From positions 1-29,593 of the IMG/VR virus record IMGVR_UViG_3300021373_001372: a stretch of DNA of 29,593 bases; one strand, 5' to 3'. The notes under the pieces were generated by a model. The model did no database searches. It worked only from the letters and a program-made list of their open reading frames with translations, and was not told the origin of the DNA. The DNA comes from a virus. This document shows, one piece after another, positions 20,680-29,570 of the stretch. Every line of letters starts with the position of its first letter. Within the stretch, counting starts at the first letter, position 1. The translations under genes and the position numbers were made by a program.

Positions 20680-22209
20680 TCATCTCTTTCTCCTCAAAGT
20701 ATTTTGCCAACTTCCTTTTGCTTGCTTGGCATCCGACAATCCATATTTTCTTTTAACAGAACGAATTGCGGCTTCTTCACTCATGTTTCTAAATCGAACC
20801 AAGTCCTTTACTTCCTGCTTTTGCTGTTCATTCAAATCAGCCTTTGTAATAATACCACCAATGTTTTCCATTTCATCCATAACAGACATTTTACAATTGT
20901 CTTGGTATTTTGAAATATCATCTATGTATATTCCTTCTTTAGAAAAGTCAAAACCCACATGGTCTTTATGGTTCTCCCATTTCATTAACTTAAATATCTC
21001 ATCACACCGGCTTTTATACCAATCGGCTTTCTTGTATGACTTCTTCATTCTAATTAATTCCAGTAACAAATTAGCATTTCCTTTTTTCATTCGGAAATGA
21101 GGTAGACATTTTGTAAGTAACTCCGAAACTTCCGCTTGAGAATAAAAATTAAGACGATTTACAGGTCTAGTGTCTTGAGGTGATTTTTGGTCTAGATGTA
21201 ACTTACCAATACCTCCAAGTGCCTTATGTATTTCGTACATAAATGCCTTTCCTCTCTCTCCGGTAGCAACTAACCCAACTCTAGGATTATGGTTTCTATC
21301 CATAGTAATGTAACCATCCGAGTCTATGAAAGCGGCGGTATAGGCCCAAATATTCTTTTTAATATCGGAATCTAATTTGTAGTAGTTTCCATCAATTGAT
21401 GTAATGTCTAATTTCTTAACCATTTTAGATACTGAATGCCAAGAACTTCTATCATATAGTTGAGAAGGCATTCTATCATGTATCTCTCTAGCCGATATTC
21501 CTTGATTTTGAGAGACTTGTTTTATGATAAAGTCCTCGGTTTTTTCCTTGAGAGATTTTCTAATTGATGAATCAGTTATGGACTTTATCTCACTTCTAAA
21601 GTCTTTTTTAGCGGCATTCATTTCTTTCTGTAGTTTTGAATATTGCTTACCATAAGAGGTTTCTTTTTGGTCTAGTTCTGCTTCCCAATACTTACAAAGA
21701 GAATCAATGACTCTTCTTCTTTGGGGCAACTCTTTCATTTTATTTAACTTGGATAAGTCCTTCTCATCAAATCTCATTTTTACTAGAGCCTCTCTATATG
21801 GGCCTATCCAATAAACGCTATCTATGCACTTAGAGAGGTGTTCCGAATATCCTTCAATAACATTGTCTATTGCCTTAGTCATTTTTTCTTTGTCTTTGCC
21901 TTTTAGATTCCTTCTTTCCTTTCTCATGGCCTTAACAACATCGGGTATAGTTTGCCCATACAATTCAAATGTTTTAGGAAACGATTCGATATGTTTTTTG
22001 GCTTGAGAAGCATTGATGTTGTATTGGCTACAGACCTTAGCAACAACTTCATGTTCGGATGAAATAGATAAATTGTTTCTCAAACTTAATTTAATTTCAT
22101 CACCAATAAGTTTCTTGGCTTCTTCCAAATCATTATTTGCCTCTTCTTCTAGTTCAGCAACCTGTTCTAGCCTTTGACTAGCCTCTCTTAGTTCATCCGG
22201 TGTTGCCAT
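20680..22209 (-). CDS. LAGLIDADG-domain protein with winged-helix-like region, next to terminase
   Basis: This 509-aa protein begins MATPDELREASQRLEQVAEL. Residues 1-215 are helical and charged. About 225-280 look like a winged helix (GISAREIHDRMPSQL ... SVSKMVKKL). Residues 286-390 form a single LAGLIDADG-type domain: core motif AAFIDSDGYI (292-301) with candidate acidic residue D298, then GLVATGERGKAFMYEIHKAL and LNFYSQAEVSELL. The end reads GSWQNTLRRKR (W501), loosely like the shared MSW tag. It may be a homing-endonuclease-derived DNA-binding or cutting protein. It is not an intein, as no splice-site residues or host protein halves are seen. AGTGATAGC precedes the ATG. Confidence 0.7.
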   Translation of the reverse strand: MATPDELREASQRLEQVAELEEEANNDLEEAKKLIGDEIKLSLRNNLSISSEHEVVAKVCSQYNINASQAKKHIESFPKTFELYGQTIPDVVKAMRKERRNLKGKDKEKMTKAIDNVIEGYSEHLSKCIDSVYWIGPYREALVKMRFDEKDLSKLNKMKELPQRRRVIDSLCKYWEAELDQKETSYGKQYSKLQKEMNAAKKDFRSEIKSITDSSIRKSLKEKTEDFIIKQVSQNQGISAREIHDRMPSQLYDRSSWHSVSKMVKKLDITSIDGNYYKLDSDIKKNIWAYTAAFIDSDGYITMDRNHNPRVGLVATGERGKAFMYEIHKALGGIGKLHLDQKSPQDTRPVNRLNFYSQAEVSELLTKCLPHFRMKKGNANLLLELIRMKKSYKKADWYKSRCDEIFKLMKWENHKDHVGFDFSKEGIYIDDISKYQDNCKMSVMDEMENIGGIITKADLNEQQKQEVKDLVRFRNMSEEAAIRSVKRKYGLSDAKQAKGSWQNTLRRKR

Positions 22210-22218
22210 GCTATCACT

Positions 22219-23640
22219 TCAAAAGTTTAATCCCATAACTCCACTACGCCCAACATTTCTAGGCGCATCGAATAGTCCCAAGTCATCTAGCAATAAGAAT
22301 GTTTCACTGACTGTTTTAGTAGCGGCATTGGCTAAAGCCAAACTCATAACCATGTCGTCATGTGCGCCAATTCCCTCAAACTTACCTTTGTCTGTTATGG
22401 CAAACATAGACAATTCTTCTATCAATGTTGCCGTAACTCTTCTACTTTCTTCATTACCATACGGCAAATGTATTTTTTCGTTTTCAAAATTCATCTGTAG
22501 ATTAAGAATAATGTCCTGCTTCTTTTTCCTAGTAGTGTTAAAGTCATGCACATTCAAATCCGATATATTCCTCAACTCTTGAGTAAACGACTTAGCGAAT
22601 ACATTTGTTTCAAACAATATTACCTCCGGTTGAAATATTTTTCCAATAAGACGAACCTTCTGTAGATTTTCCCTAAACTCTACATTCTTAGACCTATCAA
22701 CATATACTATGTTTTTATTATCATTCTCGTCCACTTCTAAAACTGTAATTACATTGTAGTCACCATCAGTAGAGATAGCAGGGTCAATCCCAACATAATA
22801 CTTGTAGCCTTCTCTCCTAGTTGGTTTCAGTACGAAGTTTTTGTCCTTTGCTTTATCTAGATATTCGGGATTGAATAGAGATGTTCCAGTAGAAACAGGA
22901 ACACATAGATATTCTCTAGTAAACTTAAGAGAACCAATTTCAGCCTTTCTAGCCATCAAGGAATCATAGTCCCATCTGTTCGGCCATAGTGGTTCATTTA
23001 ACGAATTGAAACAAGGATATTTTCTTACAGTATATGCTTCGTTCTCTTCTAGTTGAGTATAAATATCTGTGTAACTGAAAGGAGTTCCAATGACTCTCAA
23101 TGATGCAGTATGGTGAAGTGTCGGTATCATGTCACCATAAAACCAATCAGTGACCTTTTGAATTGCACTAAGACTAAACTCTTTCAAAGGGTCATCAATA
23201 ACAATCTCTTGAGGGTGAAGTCCACGAATCTGTGAACCAACGGAACGCTCTAGTATTTGATTGCCATTTGTCAAAGTAATATTTCCAATAGCCCAACCCT
23301 TAGCCGGTTTGAAATGTTTTATTGCAGGGTGGTTGAATACCTTATCTATGTCTCTCATGTGAACCATAGTCTGTTTTTGGTTCGATGAAATGTATAGCAT
23401 TTGATATGGAGGTGGCTGAAATATTAAATTCCAAACAACCCAACTGTGCATGAAGACTGATTTACCATGACCTCTACTACAAATGATAACTGTTCTTTGG
23501 GTTTCATTCATAAGTTCTAGCCACTCTTGCTGATGAGCCGCAAAGTCCCAACCTAAAACATGTTCAAAAAAATACGGGAACGATGTCTTGGATAGTTCCA
23601 TATCCATTTGATGTTCTAAGTTGAAGCCTTCTATCTCCAT
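22219..23640 (-). CDS. terL: Terminase large subunit (DNA packaging ATPase/nuclease)
   Basis: From ATG 23640 (GGTGATTAC directly upstream; upstream in-frame starts at up to 23667 overlap the previous gene) this is 473 aa. The ATPase domain has Walker A CSRGHGKS (54-61), Walker B IVIDD (146-150) and a coupling motif VIGTPFSYTD (about 183-192). The nuclease domain has the RNase-H-like acids D286 in VGIDPA, E344 in FETN and D428/D429 in GAHDDMVMSLALA. The enzyme pumps DNA through the portal and cuts the concatemer. No small terminase subunit is recognised nearby. This is the firmest call in the window. Confidence 0.93.
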   Translation of the reverse strand: MEIEGFNLEHQMDMELSKTSFPYFFEHVLGWDFAAHQQEWLELMNETQRTVIICSRGHGKSVFMHSWVVWNLIFQPPPYQMLYISSNQKQTMVHMRDIDKVFNHPAIKHFKPAKGWAIGNITLTNGNQILERSVGSQIRGLHPQEIVIDDPLKEFSLSAIQKVTDWFYGDMIPTLHHTASLRVIGTPFSYTDIYTQLEENEAYTVRKYPCFNSLNEPLWPNRWDYDSLMARKAEIGSLKFTREYLCVPVSTGTSLFNPEYLDKAKDKNFVLKPTRREGYKYYVGIDPAISTDGDYNVITVLEVDENDNKNIVYVDRSKNVEFRENLQKVRLIGKIFQPEVILFETNVFAKSFTQELRNISDLNVHDFNTTRKKKQDIILNLQMNFENEKIHLPYGNEESRRVTATLIEELSMFAITDKGKFEGIGAHDDMVMSLALANAATKTVSETFLLLDDLGLFDAPRNVGRSGVMGLNF

Positions 23641-23644
23641 GTAA

Positions 23645-26077
23645 TCACCTAAAATTAGCCTTGACAAAATAAACTACTTCTTCGGAAACACCGACACTCT
23701 TTGAAATGTTACTAAAAGCATCTATCTCTTCTACCATTTTAACAATTTCAGTACTCACAATGTCAATGTCAAATATATTTTTAGCAACATCTATGACCTC
23801 GCTTAAATCATCCATAGAGGATAAAGAGCCACGCCCATAATAGATAGGCAGTCCTTTCAATATTCTTAGAGAATCGTGAACTTGTAATATTTTATTTTCA
23901 ATATCCATTTTTTTGATACTGCTTATTTCTTGTTCAATTGCTCTTAGTTTACTTGAGTGTTTAGAAAGAAGCCTTAGAATATTAGGGTCAGTAAAAATAT
24001 CCTGTATAACCATAATAGCACTTACTTCATTTAACCTCATTGTTTTATTTTTAGCAAAGTCATAGGGATTTTTTCCATATAACTTAAGCCCTTTGTTTGA
24101 GTTTGTTTCTAAAAGAATAGTCCCTAAATAGAGAACCATGTCCTCTTTATAGTCATCTACAAGTTCCTTATCACCATCCACTAATTCGGCATAGACTTGT
24201 CTTAAATCCTTTATTTTATTCACTACTTCTCCTATGTCTATATTAGCCTTATTTACTTCCTTTAAAAAATTCAATATGGTAGTTAAGTCATTTGCTTCTA
24301 TATTACCACCATCGGATTCTATTAAACCTCTAGTTATTTTTTTACGGGCCTTTGCGAAGTCATCACTTGTAAGTAACAATAATTCAGTAAATGATTTATT
24401 CTTAGAAAAAGTATAATCTAGACCTATTCTCATTTTTGGGTCTTGGAGTGGCTCAAAGAAATATTCTTTAATAGCACTTAAAACATCATCTACTTCCTTC
24501 TTTATACCTAATTCTCTAGTTACAGGAGAGATGCTAGAATAGTTGATACCATACATTGATTGGCCTACTTTTTCCTTATCGGGGTCGTAAGTTTGCCCTC
24601 TAGGTGCGGTACTAGATGTCCCTACTCTAAGTCTTTGTTCATTTAACAAGTTCAATAATTTATCAAACAAATCCTCTATTGTTCTATTGATTGCCTTACT
24701 ATTTCTATTTCCTTCTTTGAATGGGCTAAATATGTTTCTAGTTCTCACATCATCTATAATATATATTGGCAAAAAATGTTTCCCCTTTACCGGCTTTACT
24801 TTTTGTAATTTATTCAAGTGCTTATTGAGTTGAGCCACCTTCTCTTCACTTTCAAAACCAAAGTCTTCTTTCATTGTTTTTCTTGTTATGTTTTTCAAAT
24901 TAGGCAAACTCAATTCATTTATGAAAATGCCGTCTAAGTGATTTTGAACATAAAAATAACCTAAAATATCTAAAGAGTCATTGAACCTAGATTCAGCACC
25001 CATTCGTAGCCTTTCAGTTACAAGTGAATCGCCTACAAGTTCTTCATCAGCCTCTCTATTTTGACTAACAGAGCCACTGTCTATAACAATACCTAGTTCT
25101 TTTTCGACATATGCTGTAATTATTTTACGGGTAACTGTTAATTCATCATCCATATTTTCCGCAATTGCTTGAGCCTTGAACTCTATTACATACTGTCCGT
25201 CTTTTTCAAATCTCTTATTTGATGCCAATAGTTCATCCTTAAGTTGCTCTATTTCACTACTTCCTTCCGGCATAGCATTGACTAATTTATTTATTTTAGA
25301 AACCACTGTAGAATGTAGTCCGTGTACTTTAGACCAACTGTCGTAAATGTTTTTTCTTGTGGATACCTTATGGTATTTACCCCAACCCATCAATTCCTTT
25401 ATGGTATCTCTTATCCTAATAACTTTCATTCCTTTAGCATCCCCTAGTTCTCTAGTGGATTCCTTTGCACCAAGTTTTTCTTCTCTATAAGCATCAGCAT
25501 ATTCAGAAATTAGCAGTATTCTTTTAGTAAGTTCTTCTTCTTCGGCATCTGTAAAAATGTGTCCGTGTTCTTTAAAATAATTAGGTGTTGTAATAAGTTC
25601 GCTAATGTCTTCTAATGTTCTATTTTTACCTGCGCCTTTCAATGAAATTGACTCTTCATTTATATTCTCATAAAAGTTTTCGATGTTAATTTTTTTCCCA
25701 TTGATTAATATTACACCGCCAAAAACTTCCTTGAATATATTAGCCAAAGCAGTATTTTTACTCGCTTCGTCATCAACATATAATTTGTCTCTAGTTCTTT
25801 CTTCCTCACTATCAGTAATTCCCCCTACAGTACTTCCTTCAAGGCCATAAAGGTCATTTTCAAGTATATCCTCAAAAGCCGATACTAGTTTAGAAGTATC
25901 GGAAGAAGAGTATTCTATATCGGAATCGTCTTCAAACTCTTCTACCAATCTAAGAATATACCTTTTTTTGCTAGGTCTTGTCAAGTATTTTTGTCTCAAC
26001 CCCGCCCAATATTCTTTGTCACTATTTGTAGCCATTAATGCTTGTCTAGCGTCATCAACACTGTTTAACTGATTCAT
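23645..26077 (-). CDS. Large unrecognised protein upstream of terminase (810 aa)
   Basis: The protein begins MNQLNSVDDARQALMATNSD, with GGAGG eleven bases before the ATG. It is acidic and mostly helical throughout, with short hydrophobic beta-like islands (GGVILINGKKINIENF, KHFLPIYIIDDVRTRN). No nucleotide-binding loop, protease triad, membrane segment or repeat is visible. It follows a 665-aa gene of similar character at two bases distance and its end overlaps the terminase ribosome site, so all three are likely co-expressed. Candidates include an internal core or ejection protein; I cannot support any function from motifs. Confidence 0.65.
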   Translation of the reverse strand: MNQLNSVDDARQALMATNSDKEYWAGLRQKYLTRPSKKRYILRLVEEFEDDSDIEYSSSDTSKLVSAFEDILENDLYGLEGSTVGGITDSEEERTRDKLYVDDEASKNTALANIFKEVFGGVILINGKKINIENFYENINEESISLKGAGKNRTLEDISELITTPNYFKEHGHIFTDAEEEELTKRILLISEYADAYREEKLGAKESTRELGDAKGMKVIRIRDTIKELMGWGKYHKVSTRKNIYDSWSKVHGLHSTVVSKINKLVNAMPEGSSEIEQLKDELLASNKRFEKDGQYVIEFKAQAIAENMDDELTVTRKIITAYVEKELGIVIDSGSVSQNREADEELVGDSLVTERLRMGAESRFNDSLDILGYFYVQNHLDGIFINELSLPNLKNITRKTMKEDFGFESEEKVAQLNKHLNKLQKVKPVKGKHFLPIYIIDDVRTRNIFSPFKEGNRNSKAINRTIEDLFDKLLNLLNEQRLRVGTSSTAPRGQTYDPDKEKVGQSMYGINYSSISPVTRELGIKKEVDDVLSAIKEYFFEPLQDPKMRIGLDYTFSKNKSFTELLLLTSDDFAKARKKITRGLIESDGGNIEANDLTTILNFLKEVNKANIDIGEVVNKIKDLRQVYAELVDGDKELVDDYKEDMVLYLGTILLETNSNKGLKLYGKNPYDFAKNKTMRLNEVSAIMVIQDIFTDPNILRLLSKHSSKLRAIEQEISSIKKMDIENKILQVHDSLRILKGLPIYYGRGSLSSMDDLSEVIDVAKNIFDIDIVSTEIVKMVEEIDAFSNISKSVGVSEEVVYFVKANFR

Positions 26078-26079
26078 AA

Positions 26080-28077
26080 TTATGCCTCCTCTATCTCATG
26101 CGATTTATATCCGATAAACCCTTCCTTTCTCAATTGTTGAAGAATCCCTATTTTAGTTTCATTTTCATAATGTTCCTTTCTTTCTACAACATCATCCAAC
26201 TTAGATTCAACAGCCTCTTTCAAACTTTCACCAATTGAACTTAAATTATCTTGAAGTGTCTTAAGAAACTCTCTTATTGCCTTTCTTGCGACTTTTATCC
26301 CAGTCTCTTCTTGATTGAGTTTTTCTTCTAAGGAATTAGATTCTTGTTCAATGTTTGGGTTAAATAAATATGCCAAATTGTAATATGACTGAAACACTCT
26401 TTTCGGGTCATTTCTAATAGCAAAGTAATCAACATCGGAATAGCCAATCTCACTATTCAAAGCCATACCGTATATGACTTTGGCATTTGTAGACAATTTA
26501 GACATTCCAGTACTTGTAATAGATTCCCTTTGTTTTCCTTGGGTTTCTGTATATTTTCTTTGTCTTCCTTGTTTTGGTTTTTTACCTTGACTGAAATCCT
26601 TACCACCTTCCGACATAACTCTTGATGTTCTAGTAAGAACATATGGATTTTTGATTCCCTTTCTTTGAAGTATTGTTTGAACTGACGGTTCTTTTAAAAT
26701 AAAATCAAATACAGAACTCACATCATATTTGCTAATTTCCTCTACACTGTATATATTCATAGGGCTACCTTGTCTTTGTTCAATAATATTTAATTCCGGC
26801 TTAGGGCTAATGTAGTCTTGATAGGCTATTTTAATTTCCCCTTTTGTATCTCTTTCCTTTACAATATCAACGAGGACTTTCTTTTCATCCTCATCTAAAT
26901 CATACTTGTCTAGAAGTTCGTTGTCTTCAACGCTAGCCCCTGCTATCACTTCAAACAAATCCTCATAGAAATATTGCTTGTTGTCTTCTTTCTTTTCTCT
27001 TTTACTAGACGAACCGCTTACTGACTCTCCAAAAGTAGCATCGCTCATATACATGTCTCTAGCAATTCTATCCAAACTATCGTTTATGATATCTACGCTG
27101 TCCGTTTCCAAAACTTCTAGTAGGTAAGGATTAATTGTCTTACCTTTTTTAACAATAGACATATCAAGAGTACCGTCTTCTAGTTCGGGATATAATGAAG
27201 ACACATTGGTTTGACTGTTTAAGAACAACAAGTATTCCTTAGCGATTGTCGGAGTTACTTCATTAACTTCATATTCTTGTTCCACTTCGAGAACCATTTC
27301 CTTTCTACCGGCAATGGCTTCATATAAAAAGGGCCAGTCTAATTCAATACCTGCTATTTTGTCCTTGTTTTTTTGAAATGACTGTAGGCTTTCTATTGCC
27401 GACCTAACATTGCTTTCGGCTGATTTTATTTCAATGAAATCAACAGTCTTAGTAACGGCAGTTCTTTCTACCTCTCGACTCTTTCCCTTTTTGTCTTTGA
27501 GTTCAACTTTTTCTTTTTGCTTTCCGCCAGTGGTATAAGACGCACTGTATTTTAAATACAAGACTTGAGGTGATGTTTCAAACTCTTCTTCACTTGTTGG
27601 TTTCTTACTTCCGGCATCAGTGCTAGCAATTGCTTGAATTAATTTTGTTTTTGTTGTATTGGCATCCGGTATTTCTTGGCTTATGGTCTTTCTTTCAAAG
27701 GCAAAAGTACCTAATGCTTGAACCAATTCATCGGAAGGGGAATCAACCAATTGTCTAATTGTCCCAACCAAGGTTCTTTGCCCTTCTCTAAGTTTTAGAA
27801 GAGTTGCCAATGGTCTAGTTACCTTTCTTCTAAACTTCATAGCAGTGATGTTTTGCTTTTCAGCGAGCCTATCAACGACTTCGGAAAACTCGCCCTTCAA
27901 TGCTTTATTAGCCGCATCATTAGTGTTGCTCGTAATTGAAGAAAGGAGAGAAGTTATCTTCTGTTTTCCTTTAAACTGCCCTTCCATTATTTCTCGAAAG
28001 TCCTCCATGCGACCCTTGTATAAGTCCATTAAGAGTCTATCTATTGAATAATTAGGACTTACGAAAGAATCACGCAT
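26080..28077 (-). CDS. Large unrecognised protein (665 aa)
   Basis: This protein begins MRDSFVSPNYSIDRLLMDLY and is preceded by GGTGGAGTAA. The N-terminal 110 residues are helical and basic (MKFRRKVTRPLATLLKLREG). The middle is mixed, with charged linkers of Lys/Glu (about 180-205) and Ser/Lys (about 355-370). Residues 510-545 are Lys/Gln/Arg-rich and likely disordered. The C-terminus is a long helical region (about 585-665). I see no catalytic motif. Its pairing with the 810-aa gene suggests partners in one structure, perhaps internal virion proteins, but this is position-based only. Confidence 0.65.
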   Translation of the reverse strand: MRDSFVSPNYSIDRLLMDLYKGRMEDFREIMEGQFKGKQKITSLLSSITSNTNDAANKALKGEFSEVVDRLAEKQNITAMKFRRKVTRPLATLLKLREGQRTLVGTIRQLVDSPSDELVQALGTFAFERKTISQEIPDANTTKTKLIQAIASTDAGSKKPTSEEEFETSPQVLYLKYSASYTTGGKQKEKVELKDKKGKSREVERTAVTKTVDFIEIKSAESNVRSAIESLQSFQKNKDKIAGIELDWPFLYEAIAGRKEMVLEVEQEYEVNEVTPTIAKEYLLFLNSQTNVSSLYPELEDGTLDMSIVKKGKTINPYLLEVLETDSVDIINDSLDRIARDMYMSDATFGESVSGSSSKREKKEDNKQYFYEDLFEVIAGASVEDNELLDKYDLDEDEKKVLVDIVKERDTKGEIKIAYQDYISPKPELNIIEQRQGSPMNIYSVEEISKYDVSSVFDFILKEPSVQTILQRKGIKNPYVLTRTSRVMSEGGKDFSQGKKPKQGRQRKYTETQGKQRESITSTGMSKLSTNAKVIYGMALNSEIGYSDVDYFAIRNDPKRVFQSYYNLAYLFNPNIEQESNSLEEKLNQEETGIKVARKAIREFLKTLQDNLSSIGESLKEAVESKLDDVVERKEHYENETKIGILQQLRKEGFIGYKSHEIEEA

Positions 28078-28129
28078 TTACTCCACCTAGTTTATCGCAA
28101 TACCCCATACTTCAAATAGTTATAGGGTT

Positions 28130-28984
28130 CTACCTTCTACTAGGATATTTTTTCCTAAACTCATTCCTAAGTTCTAACTCTACTTTTTTGGCGGCATCAA
28201 GTTCCTTGGCTTTTTTATTTTTAGCGTCAAGAAGTTTATTTTTGTCTTTTTCATACTCTCTTAGTACTTTTTCAAATTCATCTTTTGATGCTTCAACTCC
28301 TTCAATAAGTGTGACTATCAATGTATTCAATACACTTTTTTGTTCATCGGGCATAGGGCCGTCAGCAATAGTTACTCCTTGTTTACCATTAATTAATATG
28401 GAATCCTCCAACCACGAATCGCCCTTAGAAACCAATTCCTTATTGTTTTTTAATGACTCCTCTATAAAATCCAAAGTAGAATAAAACTCCGAGTTAAAAT
28501 ACCGTTCTGCGATTTTTTCCTCAATTAAGGAAACTGATTCAACACTCACCCTATTCAAACTACTTAATTCTACATATTTTTCTTTAAAGAACATCTCTTC
28601 TATTCTTTTATTCAAAGAGTTTTTTCCGTCATAGCGGTTTGGATAGGGGAGATTCATGCTATGTATTCCAAATCTATAGAAGTTTTGCATTATTTCAAGG
28701 TTATGAAGTCCTTGAATAAATTCTAAAAGGATTGGGTATTCATTCAATGCCTTGTATTGTACCTCTAATTTTTTAGAGTTTTCTTCCGCTTCTTGTAATT
28801 TAAGCAATGCTCTACCCTTTGGATTTCTAGACATTGATTCTTTCTTTTGTCGTTCTTTGTCTTCTTCTTTTTTCTTTTGGTCTTCCTTTTCTTTTTGCCT
28901 TTCAGCCCAAGTCTTACCACCCCAACTCCTAACTGGCTTTTCATCGTCCCATCTCTTTCTTTTTAGAATATTTTCCCAATTCAT
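28130..28984 (-). CDS. MSW-tagged coiled-coil protein (284 aa)
   Basis: The protein begins MNWENILKRKRWDDEKPVRS, the longest body found behind the shared tag. Residues 27-60 are a dense Lys/Glu/Gln coiled coil, residues 60-200 are a mixed helical region with a Tyr/Phe-rich part, and residues 220-284 are again coiled coil with a basic end (FRKKYPSRR). The start overlaps the preceding stop by four bases and has GGAGAGATTAAA as its ribosome site. No family is recognised. A long rod-like form would suit a structural or scaffold-core role. Confidence 0.65.
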   Translation of the reverse strand: MNWENILKRKRWDDEKPVRSWGGKTWAERQKEKEDQKKKEEDKERQKKESMSRNPKGRALLKLQEAEENSKKLEVQYKALNEYPILLEFIQGLHNLEIMQNFYRFGIHSMNLPYPNRYDGKNSLNKRIEEMFFKEKYVELSSLNRVSVESVSLIEEKIAERYFNSEFYSTLDFIEESLKNNKELVSKGDSWLEDSILINGKQGVTIADGPMPDEQKSVLNTLIVTLIEGVEASKDEFEKVLREYEKDKNKLLDAKNKKAKELDAAKKVELELRNEFRKKYPSRR

Positions 28985-29241
28985 TTTAATCTCTCCTGCA
29001 TTTTGTTATGAGCATTAATACCATCAGTTATTTTTTCTTGAACTCCATTATGTACTATTCCAATAAAAGTCGGCCCGTTATCAGTAATAAAATCCTTTTC
29101 ATCATCTGTTAATTGTCTTACTATTCCTTCTACTACTTCCGGTTCGTCTTTAGCATTCACCGTTAAGTCATATGCTTCCATGTAATCCAAAATAAAATCA
29201 AAGAAAACCATATCTAATTTCAATATTTTTTTCCAAGTCAT
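28981..29241 (-). CDS. MSW-tagged small acidic protein
   Basis: This 86-aa protein begins MTWKKILKLDMVFFDFILDY. After the tag comes a hydrophobic and aromatic helix (about 10-22), then an acidic mixed domain (VEGIVRQLTDDEKDFITDNG) and a helical end. GGAGGAATTACA precedes the ATG. It is unlike the basic tagged proteins downstream, which shows that the tag is joined to chemically different bodies. Its function is unknown. Confidence 0.6.
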   Translation of the reverse strand: MTWKKILKLDMVFFDFILDYMEAYDLTVNAKDEPEVVEGIVRQLTDDEKDFITDNGPTFIGIVHNGVQEKITDGINAHNKMQERLK

Positions 29242-29252
29242 TGTAATTCCTC

Positions 29253-29570
29253 CTATATCAATTTCTTTGCTTCAATTAAATACAAATATTGTTTTCTTAA
29301 TCCCAACTTTGAAGTAACCGCCCCTGCTAGTTTCTTTAAATTGGCTTGAAAACTGAAAAAATCGGGGGAGTAAAGGTCTTTTAACTTATCTTTATCCTCT
29401 ATCCTTTCGTAGTATTCATCAAATTTATTCAATAGAGCCTCACCTGCTTGTTTTAATTTAGGGTCTTCATTGTAAGACATAAAGAAAAGTAACTCTTGAA
29501 TATTGTCGTGCAAAGGGGCATGTCCTTCTTCAACATACCAAGCAGTTTTCAATATGCCCTTCCAACTCAT
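29253..29570 (-). CDS. MSW-tagged small protein near right edge
   Basis: This 105-aa protein begins MSWKGILKTAWYVEEGHAPL. The body is helical with aromatic residues (ELLFFMSYNEDPKLKQAGEA, FDEYYERIEDKDKLKDLY) and a basic C-terminal helix. GGAGAGATTACA precedes the ATG. Only 23 bases remain to its right in the window, too few to say which gene lies upstream, though the spacing suggests the tandem series continues. Its function is unknown. Confidence 0.6.
   Translation of the reverse strand: MSWKGILKTAWYVEEGHAPLHDNIQELLFFMSYNEDPKLKQAGEALLNKFDEYYERIEDKDKLKDLYSPDFFSFQANLKKLAGAVTSKLGLRKQYLYLIEAKKLI

Noticed and set aside
20680-22209. Intein interpretation of the LAGLIDADG protein
   Set aside because: No N-terminal Cys/Ser splice junction, no C-terminal His-Asn, and no recognisable host protein split around the domain.
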